The position numbers and the translations under genes are program-made. From assembly GCA_016721115.1 (NCBI GenBank), contig JADKIW010000001.1:1751501-1815500 (forward strand): a stretch of DNA of 64,000 bases. Direction: 5' to 3'. The stretch is from Candidatus Defluviilinea proxima. Lineage in GTDB: Bacteria > Chloroflexota > Anaerolineae > Anaerolineales > Villigracilaceae. Shown here in pieces: positions 18,893-27,998 of the stretch. Each line of letters begins with the position of its first letter. Positions within the stretch are counted from its first letter, which is position 1. Below the pieces are notes generated by a model. The model had not been told where the DNA came from, did not search any database, and saw only the letters and a list, made by a program, of their open reading frames with translations.

Positions 18893-20233
18893 CTAATACG
18901 TCAATAAATAATTTTCAAGTTCCCAGTTTGTCACTTCAAGCCGATAATCATCGTACTCAAGTCGTTTGGCATTGATGAAGACCTCATGGGTGTGGGCTCC
19001 CAGCGCATTGCGGACAACTTCGTCCTCTTCCAATGCCTTGAGTGCCTGATTGAGTGATGTGGGCAATACGTCTTTCGATGAGTAGGTGGGTTTCTCAAGC
19101 AAGTAGATATTTTCTTCCGTCGCTTCAGGGACAGTCAATTCACGGCGAATGCCATCCAACCCGGCGGCAAGCATGACTGCAAAGGCGAGGTAGGGATTGC
19201 AACTTGGATCGGGGCAACGCAATTCAATTCTTGTTGAGTCGCTTTCTGACGCTCGCGGCACACGGATGAGTGCTGAACGGTTGATGCGCGCCCAACTGAT
19301 GTATACGGGGGCTTCATAACCAGCCACCAATCTTTTATATGAATTGACCAAAGGTGCAAGAATGGCGCACATCCCGCGGGCATGTGCTAATTGACCCGCG
19401 ATAAAGTGCTTGGCGATCTTTGAAAGTCCATGCGGATCGCCGTGATCGGAGAAGGCATTTTTGCCGTTAGCGATATACGTGAGACTTTGATGAACGTGCA
19501 TACCACTGCCGTTGATTCCGCGAATGGGCTTGGGCAGGAAGGTGCAATACAATCCATTGAGTTGGGCAATGACCTTGAGGGCCACGCGCAAAGTTACGGC
19601 GCTGTCAGCGGTGGTCAAAGCATCAGAATAACGGAAATCAATTTCCTGTTGGCCATGAGCGCCTTCGTGATGCATCGCCTCTACTTGCAGGCCGAGCGCC
19701 TCGAGCGTGGTCGCCATCTGGCGTCTCAATCCAGCAGACATATCTGAAGGCGCATCGAAGTAACTTCCGCTATCGTAGGGGACGGGCGGGATCAGGCTTC
19801 CATCGGCATTGGGTTTGAGGAGAAAGAATTCAAGTTCTGGGCCGGTGTTGTAACGGAAGCCCATTTGAGCGGCTTCATCGATCACAGTCCGCAAGATCGA
19901 GCGCGGGTCGCCGGGGAAAGGTTGCCCATCGGGGGTGAACACATCGCAGATCAGGCGGGCGGTGGCTTCTTCACCTTTCAACCAGGGGATGATCGCAAAT
20001 GTGGCAGGGTCGGGGCGCAAGTGCATGTCGCTCTCTGCTACACGGGCAAACCCTTCGATCGCTGAACCATCGAACCAAATACCGTTTTCAAGCGCGGGGA
20101 TCAACTGATGCGCAGGAATGGTAACGTTTTTGACCACTCCCACGACATCGGTGAATTGCAGGTCAATGAACTTGATATTATGTTGTTCAGCCTGTGCCAG
20201 AATGTTTGCAACTGAGTCTTTTGAGTGATTCAT
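18893..20233 (-). CDS. Second glutamine synthetase, GSI-alpha-like
   Basis: The 446-residue protein is a type I glutamine synthetase with FDGSAIEGFARVAESDM, TGPELEFFLL, NGSGMHVHQSL and RINRSALIRVPRA. Its size and C-terminus (FINAKRLEYDDYRLEVTNWELENYLLTY region) fit the GSI-alpha form found in Firmicutes and archaea. The adenylylation loop is not conserved (NIYLLEKPTYSSKD), so GlnE should not modify it. I choose ATG at 20233, seven bases after AGGA, over a TTG at 20251. It may serve as an unregulated or feedback-inhibited isoenzyme, or act on another amine as some GS-like ligases do. The intact active-site motifs favour true glutamine synthesis. Confidence 0.88.
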   Translation of the reverse strand: MNHSKDSVANILAQAEQHNIKFIDLQFTDVVGVVKNVTIPAHQLIPALENGIWFDGSAIEGFARVAESDMHLRPDPATFAIIPWLKGEEATARLICDVFTPDGQPFPGDPRSILRTVIDEAAQMGFRYNTGPELEFFLLKPNADGSLIPPVPYDSGSYFDAPSDMSAGLRRQMATTLEALGLQVEAMHHEGAHGQQEIDFRYSDALTTADSAVTLRVALKVIAQLNGLYCTFLPKPIRGINGSGMHVHQSLTYIANGKNAFSDHGDPHGLSKIAKHFIAGQLAHARGMCAILAPLVNSYKRLVAGYEAPVYISWARINRSALIRVPRASESDSTRIELRCPDPSCNPYLAFAVMLAAGLDGIRRELTVPEATEENIYLLEKPTYSSKDVLPTSLNQALKALEEDEVVRNALGAHTHEVFINAKRLEYDDYRLEVTNWELENYLLTY

Positions 20234-20289
20234 GGTTAATCCTGTGCCCAAAATGGACGCTCTTTCGCCTGATTTTCTTTTTCCACCCT

Positions 20290-20318
20290 ATTATGCACTG
20301 TCCCGAACGTTTCTGCAA
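20290..20318 (-). promoter_or_regulatory. Promoter of the second glutamine synthetase
   Basis: On the minus strand TTGCAG (20318-20313), 17 bases, CATAAT (20295-20290) form a good sigma-70-type promoter about 57 bases before the ATG. CGTCCATTTTGGGCA (20259-20245) downstream resembles the shared nitrogen site but has one extra base in its centre. Confidence 0.55.
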
Positions 20319-20463
20319 CTCGACATTACCATCCACATGTCTTATGCATGTTTACTTTGGATTTAAGAATGCGGCTCTTTTTTGACCTTTAGCCTGCTTC
20401 GGCTTAACAGAACATTTTCGCCCGATAGATTTTCTCTACGTTTTTATCTGTCAAACGGTTCTT

Positions 20464-20559
20464 CAATCCCGAAGGGATGCAAAAAAATCCAAGTGATGAA
20501 TCAAATCCCGAAGGGATGTCAGATGGTTATCATAAAACCGTGGCATCCCTTCGGGATTA
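20464..20559. repeat. Three copies of the ATCCCGAAGGGAT repeat
   Basis: AATCCCGAAGGGATG occurs at 20465-20479 and 20504-20518, and inverted (CATCCCTTCGGGATT) at 20544-20558. The third copy can pair with either of the first two. The same core forms the hairpin at 3994-4048. The rest of the intergenic stretch 20319-20463 shows nothing recognisable. Confidence 0.75.
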
Positions 20560-20589
20560 TTGTAAAAACAATGTACAAATCTATAATCC

Positions 20590-20631
20590 TTACACTCCTT
20601 ACGGAGTTGCTTTCCGCTTAAGCGAGTGTAA
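20590..20631 (-). terminator. Inverted repeat after the Ser/Thr kinase gene
   Basis: TTACACTC (20590-20597) pairs with GAGTGTAA (20624-20631), with an inner ACTCC-TTAC-GGAGT alternative. It lies 13 bases beyond the kinase stop on the minus strand and probably ends that transcript. Confidence 0.45.
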
Positions 20632-20643
20632 AGACAGCTTCAA

Positions 20644-21651
20644 TTACTGATTAAGATACTGTAACCCCAACGCTAACAGAACCAAACCGACGATGATGCC
20701 AACAGCGATCAATACACCGCGGACTACCTGCATCTGTGCCATGGACATGGACGAGCCAGAAGATGCGTTTGACGATTTTTCCAAGATAGAGAGGTCAGCG
20801 TTTTCAGGATGATCGAGTGCCTCGATGAAGGCAGTCATATCCGAATAGCGATCATCAGGGTTACGAGCCAGACAAGTAGCAACGATGGCGGCAATCTGTG
20901 GAGTAATGGCGGGGTTGACGTGGTCAAGACGCGGTGCTGTGTTATTTAGGTGTTGTGCCATGACGACCATATTGTTATCGCCAGTGAAAGGCATTTTCCC
21001 CGAAAGTAGTTCAAACATGATCGTACCGAGAGCGTATAGATCGGTACGTTGATCGCCTCGTTGTCCTTCAATTTGTTCGGGGGCCATGTAGTCGGGCGTG
21101 CCCATTGTGGCGCTGAGATTCGAATAGGTGACGCGGTGAGAGCCTTTTGTCAGTGCCAGACCAAAGTCCATGATGACGGGTTGTCCGCTGGCCGTGATGA
21201 GAATATTTTCGGGTTTGATATCGCGATGGACTACATCGTGGGTGTGGCAGTAAGCCATCCCGTCGGCAATTTTTCGGATGAGCGAAACAACTTGATCGGT
21301 CGGTAGGGGAGCGGAGCTTTCGATCAAGGACCGCAACGATTTCCCATCCACGAATTCTGTTACGAGATACGGGACGCGGTTATATTTCCCAGAGCCAAGA
21401 CCCTTGAGTATGGCGGGGTGATCGAGTGTTTTCATCACTTCCAGCTCGCGTTGGAAGCGTTCGAATTGGGCGGGGTCACCAAGCATGGATTGATCAGGAA
21501 TCTTAATGACTACCTCACGACGATTCACTAAATCGAAGGCACGGTAGATATCGCTCATGCCTCCCTGAGCCATGTGTGCCTGAATCTGAAAGTGATCGAA
21601 CTGATCCCCGATCTGTAGCATCTTACCGGCAATTATAGCATAGGAGCTCAT
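20644..21651 (-). CDS. Membrane-anchored Ser/Thr protein kinase (PknB-like)
   Basis: The 335-residue protein has a complete Hanks-type kinase domain (about 17-275): glycine loop AQGGMSDIYRA, the VVIKIP lysine, the catalytic HRDIKPENI, DFGLAL, an activation loop rich in Ser/Thr, and MAPEQ. A single membrane helix (about 308-333) is at the extreme C-terminus with almost nothing outside, so the kinase faces the cytoplasm and lacks an extracellular sensor such as PASTA repeats. Its start overlaps the stop of the PP2C gene (ATGA), so kinase and phosphatase are translationally coupled. Confidence 0.93.
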   Translation of the reverse strand: MSSYAIIAGKMLQIGDQFDHFQIQAHMAQGGMSDIYRAFDLVNRREVVIKIPDQSMLGDPAQFERFQRELEVMKTLDHPAILKGLGSGKYNRVPYLVTEFVDGKSLRSLIESSAPLPTDQVVSLIRKIADGMAYCHTHDVVHRDIKPENILITASGQPVIMDFGLALTKGSHRVTYSNLSATMGTPDYMAPEQIEGQRGDQRTDLYALGTIMFELLSGKMPFTGDNNMVVMAQHLNNTAPRLDHVNPAITPQIAAIVATCLARNPDDRYSDMTAFIEALDHPENADLSILEKSSNASSGSSMSMAQMQVVRGVLIAVGIIVGLVLLALGLQYLNQ

Positions 21652-22469
21652 GACAAAAATTTCCTCAAACCTTTAAACCAACTATTCTCTTGCGGGGATT
21701 CGTGTTCGGTGGATGTTTCTACTAATTTTTTTAGGTGGAAGACCACTACAGATGCATTATCGTCTGTGTGGTGTTGCAAGGCAAGCTCAACTAACTTTTG
21801 GCTGATCGAATTGGCTGATGTATGCTTGGCGGCGACCCGTGCAAAATCGTTATCTTCGATCACCGACCAGACACCGTCAGAACACAAGATCAAGCGATCA
21901 TCCTCTTTTAGTTTGTGCTGTGTAATATCAGGCTGGACGAACAAACCGATGCCAATGGCTTTATTCAATACCGAGCGTTGAGCATGTGTGCGTATCTTAT
22001 CGGGGGAAAGGATTTTGGCACGGACCATATCGCCTACGGTTGTGTGATCGGCGGTCAAGCAGGTGGCTTGCCCATCACGGATAAGGTACACGCGGCTATC
22101 GCCTACATGTGCCAGATAGGCCATATTGCCAACTACATAGGCGGCAGTCAGTGTGGTGCCCATGCGCCCGGCTCCTAGTTGTTGTGCCTTCTGATATACC
22201 TTGAGGTTGGCATTTTCAACGCCACGTTGTAAAGTCTTGGGGATCGAATTGCCATTCTGACTGGCTATGATCTGAGAGAAAGATTCCAATGCAAGCGAAC
22301 TTGCCATGCCGCCATGAGCATAGCCACCCATGCCATCTGCAACTGCAAATAATGAGCCGTTTGCGGTTTGTTTATCGTTTGCCCAGTGAATCGAATCTTG
22401 ATTGTCCTCCCTTACGGGACCGACGACGCTCAAGCCGCTACTTTCAAATTCTGGGATGTACTTTCTCAA
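21648..22469 (-). CDS. PP2C-family Ser/Thr protein phosphatase
   Basis: The 273-residue protein carries the PPM/PP2C metal and catalytic motifs: REDNQDS near residue 20, VADGMGGYAHGG near 43, YLAHVGDSRVYLIRDG, TADHT, LCSDGVW and DDNASVVVF. It should dephosphorylate the targets of the downstream kinase, with which it shares an ATGA overlap. The regulatory region upstream contains two copies of the TTACCC motif otherwise found before nitrogen-assimilation genes, hinting that this signalling pair belongs to the same response. Confidence 0.93.
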   Translation of the reverse strand: MRKYIPEFESSGLSVVGPVREDNQDSIHWANDKQTANGSLFAVADGMGGYAHGGMASSLALESFSQIIASQNGNSIPKTLQRGVENANLKVYQKAQQLGAGRMGTTLTAAYVVGNMAYLAHVGDSRVYLIRDGQATCLTADHTTVGDMVRAKILSPDKIRTHAQRSVLNKAIGIGLFVQPDITQHKLKEDDRLILCSDGVWSVIEDNDFARVAAKHTSANSISQKLVELALQHHTDDNASVVVFHLKKLVETSTEHESPQENSWFKGLRKFLS

Positions 22470-22669
22470 AATAGATGGTCTCCCATTTCAAGCCGTGCAA
22501 TCATCTGGGGTATTCATAGTGACAGTCGGTAGCCCGCGCGTTACATGAAAATTCTATGGATGTACATGCAATTTGTGAAGGGGCTCTTTGATAGATGGAT
22601 AATTCAGCATATCCATCTCGTGTATCTTTTGAAGTGGTTGATGACAACAAAATACGAGGTGAGTAGATT

Positions 22670-22710
22670 CTATTTGGGTAATTCCCCGCACACTATTACC
22701 CGAATGGGCC
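22670..22710. promoter_or_regulatory. Paired nitrogen-type motifs upstream of the PP2C-kinase operon
   Basis: CTATTTGGGTAATT (22670-22683) and TATTACCCGAATGGGCC (22694-22710) are in inverted orientation about 200 bases before the PP2C start. Both match the TTACCC-N4-GGGTAA pattern in part. The remaining intergenic sequence (22470-22669 and 22711-22795) shows no gene or RNA that I recognise. Confidence 0.45.
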
Positions 22711-22795
22711 ATTTAGATATGAACATAGAACCAAAATGAAAAGGCTTGAGACCCCATTTATAGATTAAGCGCTCTTGAAATAATTACTTGATGAT

Positions 22796-24256
22796 CTATT
22801 TTTGTTTGACAAAATAATAGGCTATGTTTATCAACAACCAGATCCCTGCAATGCTGAGTGCGACTGTGCTGGCTTGGGCGGTAATGCCCCCGGCGCTTAA
22901 TCCAATTCCTAACGCCGCAACAACAATACCGATATTGACCAACAAGCCAACGATGGGGAGGAGTATATGGCGGAAGATATTGAAAGAAGGGTCGCCAATA
23001 AAAGTAACGATGGTCAACAAACACAGCAAACCATACAGCAGAAATGCACCTAGGTTGGATGCGAGGATAATGCCCATCAAAACAGGCAAGCCGCCAATGA
23101 TGCCAGCCGCCCCAACGATTGCTGAAACAATGCTGATGAGAATGACCGTGTTATAGGGCGTTGCATATTGAGGATGTAAGAAGCCAAGCACATCTGGCAT
23201 TTCTTCATCCAGTGCCATGGCAAAGCTGATGCGAACGCCGTTGTTGATGGCGGTCAATGTGCCGCCAAGCAGAGCGATGCCAACCATGAAACCAATGAGG
23301 AGCATCAATGTAGCTCCATAGCCACCTAAAAGCAGGTCACCGATCTGAAGCGTTAGATCCCCAATGGGAGCATGAGAAGCCGTCGCATTGATGTGTACAT
23401 TCAAAGCAAAGCCTGCGGCGAAATATCCGATCAGGTATGTGAATACACCTTGAATGATCAAAGCAAGAACCGCACTGCGCGGAATATCACGTTGTGCATT
23501 CGAAGCAGATGCCGCCAATGCTGTGGATGATTCGAATCCAACCATCAAGATCATTGCCAGCACTGACTGGAAAATCACGCCCTTTACATCATGCGGAATC
23601 AACACCGAAACCGCGGAGGGATATACCCATTCGGATGGTGAGAAGCCCGCTGGGTTCACCAAGCGGAATGCAATCGCCAACGCGCCAAAAATAACCAGTG
23701 TCGTTAATTGGATGGTGTTCAACACCACGCTGGTTGTGGTTGTTCCAGTAATTCCACGTAAAGCCAGAAAACCAATGAATGCCGCGAACGAAGCGGCAAT
23801 CAACGCCTCACCATATACGGTGGGGCTATTGCCAAAATAACGTAACAAATAATCTACAAGAATTCCCAGGAAAGCGATGAGCACACCCGGATAGACCCAA
23901 TAATATAAGTGGGCCGTCCAGCCAGTCGCAAACTTGACCATGCGTGCCAAAAATTTAAAACGTGGATCGACCTGACGGGCGAAGAAACGGTCAGCAAAAT
24001 GATATGCACTACGGAAGCCCGCTTCAGGATAACGCCGGGCCAGTTCGCCAAACGAGAAAGCTGTCAACAACGCGGACAGCAATGCCAGCAAGACCCCAGC
24101 CCAAATATCTGCGATGCCGCTGAAATTAGCAGATACCTGCACTTGATAGAGCAACCACAAGAACGCGCCGGGCGCAGTTAAGGCCATGGCGTTGATGGTG
24201 ATGCCCGTCAACCCGAGCGTTTTGCGGACAGGGTTGAGGTCGGTCTTATTGGTCAT
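22796..24256 (-). CDS. APC-superfamily amino-acid permease
   Basis: The 486-residue protein has about 12 to 13 membrane segments in the APC (amino acid-polyamine-organocation) arrangement. The family's helix-1 region (GITINAMALTAPGAFLWLLY) and the helix-6 region with VGFESSTALAASASNAQRDI are visible, the latter containing the conserved G(F/Y)E(S/A) motif. The start overlaps the preceding small gene by 11 bases, showing co-transcription. It is the last gene of the amtB operon, so uptake of a nitrogen-rich amino acid or amine is likely. The substrate is not clear. Confidence 0.85.
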   Translation of the reverse strand: MTNKTDLNPVRKTLGLTGITINAMALTAPGAFLWLLYQVQVSANFSGIADIWAGVLLALLSALLTAFSFGELARRYPEAGFRSAYHFADRFFARQVDPRFKFLARMVKFATGWTAHLYYWVYPGVLIAFLGILVDYLLRYFGNSPTVYGEALIAASFAAFIGFLALRGITGTTTTSVVLNTIQLTTLVIFGALAIAFRLVNPAGFSPSEWVYPSAVSVLIPHDVKGVIFQSVLAMILMVGFESSTALAASASNAQRDIPRSAVLALIIQGVFTYLIGYFAAGFALNVHINATASHAPIGDLTLQIGDLLLGGYGATLMLLIGFMVGIALLGGTLTAINNGVRISFAMALDEEMPDVLGFLHPQYATPYNTVILISIVSAIVGAAGIIGGLPVLMGIILASNLGAFLLYGLLCLLTIVTFIGDPSFNIFRHILLPIVGLLVNIGIVVAALGIGLSAGGITAQASTVALSIAGIWLLINIAYYFVKQK

Positions 24257-24485
24257 GCTTTACCTCGTTGCTGGAATCGGATTTTAACCAGCTTTCAAAT
24301 TTTTCTATAAATAATACCAAAGGCCATAACATGACGATCCGTGCGGCATCTACAAGGAATTGGAGCCATTGCAACCAGTTGAAGTGACGGGTATTCGTCC
24401 CATCAAGCAGGATGCGTGCAATGACCATTCCCATACCGAGATAGATCAAAGCAGGCGCGGAGATGTTCGTAGCGGTTTCATGCAT
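24246..24485 (-). CDS. Small membrane protein, 79 residues
   Basis: The protein has two hydrophobic stretches (about 10-28 and 42-65) and charged ends. Its 3' end overlaps the permease start by 11 bases, which argues that it is a real translated gene. I recognise no family. It could be a small partner of the permease or of AmtB, but nothing in the sequence proves this. Confidence 0.55.
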   Translation of the reverse strand: MHETATNISAPALIYLGMGMVIARILLDGTNTRHFNWLQWLQFLVDAARIVMLWPLVLFIEKFESWLKSDSSNEVKHDQ

Positions 24486-24536
24486 GGTGTTTTTCTATTT
24501 ACTCAAAGAATGAATAATACCTGAAAATATTTTGTA

Positions 24537-24569
24537 GACCTGACAGGTCGTATGAGAACCTGTCAGGTC
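24537..24569. repeat. Perfect 12-base-pair hairpin between amtB and the small membrane gene
   Basis: GACCTGACAGGT (24537-24548) pairs perfectly with ACCTGTCAGGTC (24558-24569) around a nine-base loop. It lies inside the operon between amtB and the 79-residue gene, so it may attenuate or stabilise the message. GACCTGACAGGT is itself partly palindromic, typical of an interspersed repeat. Confidence 0.7.
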
Positions 24570-24590
24570 CATAAATTTACCTAAGCGATA

Positions 24591-26132
24591 TTACTTTGCG
24601 TCAGCCGCAGGTTCCCAGTCAACAGGGTAAGCCACGGATCCCATTTCGGGCATATCGAGACCGCCCAATTCGTCTTCACGGGAAACACGCAACAGTTTGA
24701 ACGAGTTGCAGACCTTGAAGAAGAGATAGGATAAGCCAAACACTGTGATGAAAATTGCAGCAACTTCAGTAAGTTGAGCCAAAATCTGGGTTGAGCCACC
24801 GTAGAGCAAACCAGTGACAGCGCTTTCGACACCGTTCCAGGCGGCAGTATCGGGGTTGCCATTGGCAAAGATACCTACTGCGAGCACGCCCCAGGCGCCG
24901 TTGAACATGTGGACCGGCACAGCACCGACGGGATCGTCGATCTTGAGTTTCTCAAGCAAGTTGGTAGCGAAGATCACCAACACACCAGCGATGAGACCGA
25001 TCACTACAGCGGCCCACGGATCAACAAAAGCACAGGGAGCAGTGATAGCAACGAGACCAGCGAGAAGACCGTTCACAGACATGCCGGCATCTGGTTTCTT
25101 GGAAGGTCCGAACAGCCACATGTAAGTCATGGCAGCTGTACCACCAGCGGCACCAGCCAACAAGGTGTTGATAGCAGCGACCACAGCGAGGTTACGGAAA
25201 GCGCCAACGAAGCCGAGGGATGAACCAGGGTTGAAACCGAACCAACCGAAGAACAGAATGATGGTACCAAGAACACCAATCGTGATGTTACTGCCGGGGA
25301 TGCTGTTGGCGGAACCATCCTTGTTGAACTTGCCGATGCGAGGTCCGAGTACGAGTGCGCCAGCCAGACCAACACAACCACCGATCATGTGTACAACGCC
25401 GGAGCCTGCGAAGTCTACTGCGCCGTTACCGAGCCCGGCAACACGACCGAGATTCTGTAACCAACCGCCGCCCCAAACCCAGCCACCGACCATCGGGTAG
25501 ATGAACATACTGACCCACAAGCCCATCGCAACGAAGCCGATGAAGCGCAAGCGTTCAGCCATTGAACCAGTCGGGATGGTAGCTGCGGTATCCATGAAGA
25601 CCATCTGGAACAGGAAGAAAGAGAGAATACCAGCGTTCGTTCCGAGACCAGCGAGCATGAAGCCACTTCCGCCAAGGATGCCGAACTGGCCGATGCGGAT
25701 CAAAGGTGTAGCCATGAGACCCTGCCAATCACCAAGTGTGATGGGGGAGTGTGCCCATTCACCAGCGATGACGCCGGCGCGGGCGATCTCAGGATATGCC
25801 GCATTGACGCCACCGAACTGGAAGGCGAAACCGGTCAACCAATAGCCAACTGCGCCGATACAGAAGACCATCATGTTCATCATCATGGTGTGGGTAACAT
25901 TCTTGTTACGGGTGAAGCCCGTTTCCACCAATGCGAAACCAGCCTGCATGAAGAAGACAAGGAAGCCGCCGAGAAGCATCCAGAAGATGTTGAGGCTTAC
26001 GGTAATATCGTTCACCTGATCTGCGGTAGGACCTTCATCCTGGGCAAAGGCAGGGCTGGCAATGGCGAAGGTAAAGATTACGACCAAGGCCAGCAAAATC
26101 AATGACAATTTCTTTTTGTTGGTAATTTTCAT
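24591..26132 (-). CDS. amtB: Ammonium transporter
   Basis: The 513-residue protein starts with a cleavable signal peptide (about 1-30, ending SPAFAQ), as in other Amt proteins, followed by 11 membrane helices. The pore twin histidines are recognisable in GSGVVHMIGG (near 248) and VHMFNGAWGVLAVG (near 407). The family signature DFAGSGVVHM is intact. A C-terminal cytoplasmic tail of about 60 residues ends the protein. AmtB conducts ammonium/ammonia across the inner membrane and is normally blocked by GlnK. Here no glnK lies beside it, which is unusual. It is the third gene of a minus-strand operon. Confidence 0.96.
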   Translation of the reverse strand: MKITNKKKLSLILLALVVIFTFAIASPAFAQDEGPTADQVNDITVSLNIFWMLLGGFLVFFMQAGFALVETGFTRNKNVTHTMMMNMMVFCIGAVGYWLTGFAFQFGGVNAAYPEIARAGVIAGEWAHSPITLGDWQGLMATPLIRIGQFGILGGSGFMLAGLGTNAGILSFFLFQMVFMDTAATIPTGSMAERLRFIGFVAMGLWVSMFIYPMVGGWVWGGGWLQNLGRVAGLGNGAVDFAGSGVVHMIGGCVGLAGALVLGPRIGKFNKDGSANSIPGSNITIGVLGTIILFFGWFGFNPGSSLGFVGAFRNLAVVAAINTLLAGAAGGTAAMTYMWLFGPSKKPDAGMSVNGLLAGLVAITAPCAFVDPWAAVVIGLIAGVLVIFATNLLEKLKIDDPVGAVPVHMFNGAWGVLAVGIFANGNPDTAAWNGVESAVTGLLYGGSTQILAQLTEVAAIFITVFGLSYLFFKVCNSFKLLRVSREDELGGLDMPEMGSVAYPVDWEPAADAK

Positions 26133-26158
26133 TTCTCAATTCTCCTTTGTTTGATTTA

Positions 26159-26629
26159 TTATTTTGTCTTGACGTATTGCTCAGCGTATTTCAGCACATT
26201 GCTCATTTCGGCGGGCTTGATGAACAGTGTGAGACGTCCAAAGAAAGAGGGATGGTCAAACTTCAGTTTCGATCCCGAAGCGGCAAATCCTGAAAAATCG
26301 CTCCACGGATAGAAGATGCCTTCGCCGACGGATACACCTTTGGTTGTGAACGTGTATCGCATGGGCAGGAGTAAAGTGATGACCGCTACGGCGGCGATGA
26401 TCCCGGCCATGCTCAAGGGGAGCCAGCCAGTGACCACACCAAACACAATGCCCGTCAACAAGGCGAGTAAACTTGAGCGATGCAGTACAAAGCGTGATGG
26501 CAATCCCATCGGGATGCTCTTCAATGCTTTGCCGGGCGCAGGCTCTTTGATCTTAGGGCGAGCCTTGGCAACCATGCTCATCAACAGCAGGGCGATCATG
26601 ACGTAACCGACATAAGAAAGTATGACCAT
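26159..26629 (-). CDS. Small membrane protein of unknown function
   Basis: The 156-residue protein has an N-terminal helix (about 3-22), a central hydrophobic hairpin (about 52-90) and a C-terminal soluble part with a PH-like strand pattern (YTFTTKGVSVGEGIFYPWSDF), like proteins with a YcxB or bacterial-PH type tail. It lies 26 bases upstream of amtB and 29 bases downstream of the transporter gene, so it belongs to their operon. No function can be assigned. Confidence 0.6.
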   Translation of the reverse strand: MVILSYVGYVMIALLLMSMVAKARPKIKEPAPGKALKSIPMGLPSRFVLHRSSLLALLTGIVFGVVTGWLPLSMAGIIAAVAVITLLLPMRYTFTTKGVSVGEGIFYPWSDFSGFAASGSKLKFDHPSFFGRLTLFIKPAEMSNVLKYAEQYVKTK

Positions 26630-26658
26630 ATGTTTAACTCCTTTGATTTTCTAAAAGA

Positions 26659-27963
26659 TCAATACCAGCCAATTTGAAATTTGTAGAGCAGTATGATCGA
26701 TGTCACTATCATGACGATCAGTGTGGGTGGGACCGCGATGATCAGCCAACGTTTCCAGCCAATGGACCCGTGATTGTGTTCCATATAAGAATAGGCAACC
26801 ACATTGGCAGAAGCGCCGATTGGCGTCAGGTTGCCGCCTACATCTACACCCATTGCCAGAGACCAAACCATCATGGAGAGCGCCGGTGTGCCGGGAATGG
26901 CCGCCAAATCTTTGAGCACAAAGGTCATTGCCAAGGCCAGTGGCACGTTATCTAAAATTCCACTGGCAAGGCCAGGTCCCCAGTGCAGGGCCATGATCAA
27001 AGTATTTGGGTTGGAGGCTGTGGCCAATGCCAATGACTCTGCAAGTGTTTCGAACAGGTGGACCTTCTCTAGGCCGCCGATCATCATAAACAGCCCAGCA
27101 AAAAACAGAATGCTTTCGCCGTCTACAGTGACCAGAACTGTTTTGCGTTGGTCATCGCGTAATGCGATCAGTGCGATTCCAGCAGGGATCAAAGCCGCTA
27201 CCGCCGCATTGATCGGCAAACCGGTCAAATTACTCAATGGGATGTGGAAGATTAAAAGGGTCACCGCCATGAGAAAACCAGTCAGGCCGACGCGGGTCAG
27301 ATGAACGTGGAGAGGTTCGTTGTGTAGTTCGTCGATCTTCTCGATCATTTCAGGGGTAAGTGCTACATGTGCTTCTTTCAAAGACTTTCGGTTTTTCAAG
27401 AAGGCATATATCACGATGATCAGCGCCCCGATTAATGCAATTGGGCCTGTGTTGGCAACAAAATCTGAAAAGCTAAAGCCCAAAGTTGTGCCTAGAATTA
27501 CATTGGGTGGGTCGCCCACCAATGTAGCGGCGCCGCCTGTATTGGCGGCGCATACTTCAGCGATCACAAGCGGGACCGGGTCAAGCTTCAACAGTGTGCA
27601 GAGCTGAAGCGTCAATGCCCCGAGGAACAACATTACAGTGATGCTATCCATGAATGCCGCAAGGAAGGCGGCCAACAAAATCAAGATAATAAATAAAGGT
27701 ACGGGATGATAATTGACCTTGCGGAGAGATGTCATCGCCAGCCAGGTAAAGAAACCTGCTTTTACAAGGATCGCCACGAGTGTGAACATACCAGCCACTA
27801 ATCCCAGTGTTTCCCAACTGATATAGGTCAAAGCTTCAGCGGGAGTGAGCACACCGAACAGGATCAACAGTGAGCCACCAAGGAGCGCCACCCAATGACG
27901 TGGGAATTTTTCACTTGCTATCGCGATGTATGCCAGAACAAAAATAGTCAGGGCGAATATCAT
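26659..27963 (-). CDS. Ion transporter of the ArsB/CitT (IT) superfamily
   Basis: The 434-residue protein has about 11 membrane segments. LVGDPPNVILGT in its first half and LTPIGASANVVAY in its second are the paired re-entrant-loop motifs of ArsB/NhaD/DASS-type carriers. The substrate could be arsenite, sodium/proton, sulfate or a dicarboxylate. Its place as first gene of the amtB operon suggests an organic anion or counter-ion linked to nitrogen supply, but this is inference. Two copies of the shared nitrogen-type motif lie 36 and 100 bases before the start. No arsenic genes are nearby, which makes arsenite unlikely. Confidence 0.82.
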   Translation of the reverse strand: MIFALTIFVLAYIAIASEKFPRHWVALLGGSLLILFGVLTPAEALTYISWETLGLVAGMFTLVAILVKAGFFTWLAMTSLRKVNYHPVPLFIILILLAAFLAAFMDSITVMLFLGALTLQLCTLLKLDPVPLVIAEVCAANTGGAATLVGDPPNVILGTTLGFSFSDFVANTGPIALIGALIIVIYAFLKNRKSLKEAHVALTPEMIEKIDELHNEPLHVHLTRVGLTGFLMAVTLLIFHIPLSNLTGLPINAAVAALIPAGIALIALRDDQRKTVLVTVDGESILFFAGLFMMIGGLEKVHLFETLAESLALATASNPNTLIMALHWGPGLASGILDNVPLALAMTFVLKDLAAIPGTPALSMMVWSLAMGVDVGGNLTPIGASANVVAYSYMEHNHGSIGWKRWLIIAVPPTLIVMIVTSIILLYKFQIGWY

Positions 27964-27998
27964 GGGGTTTATTTTATGGATTCAAGGTGATGCGCCTA

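Noticed and set aside
22470..22795. A tRNA or small RNA gene in the gap before the PP2C operon
   Set aside because: No T-loop (GTTCGAATC-like) or cloverleaf pairing could be found, and no terminator marks an RNA 3' end.
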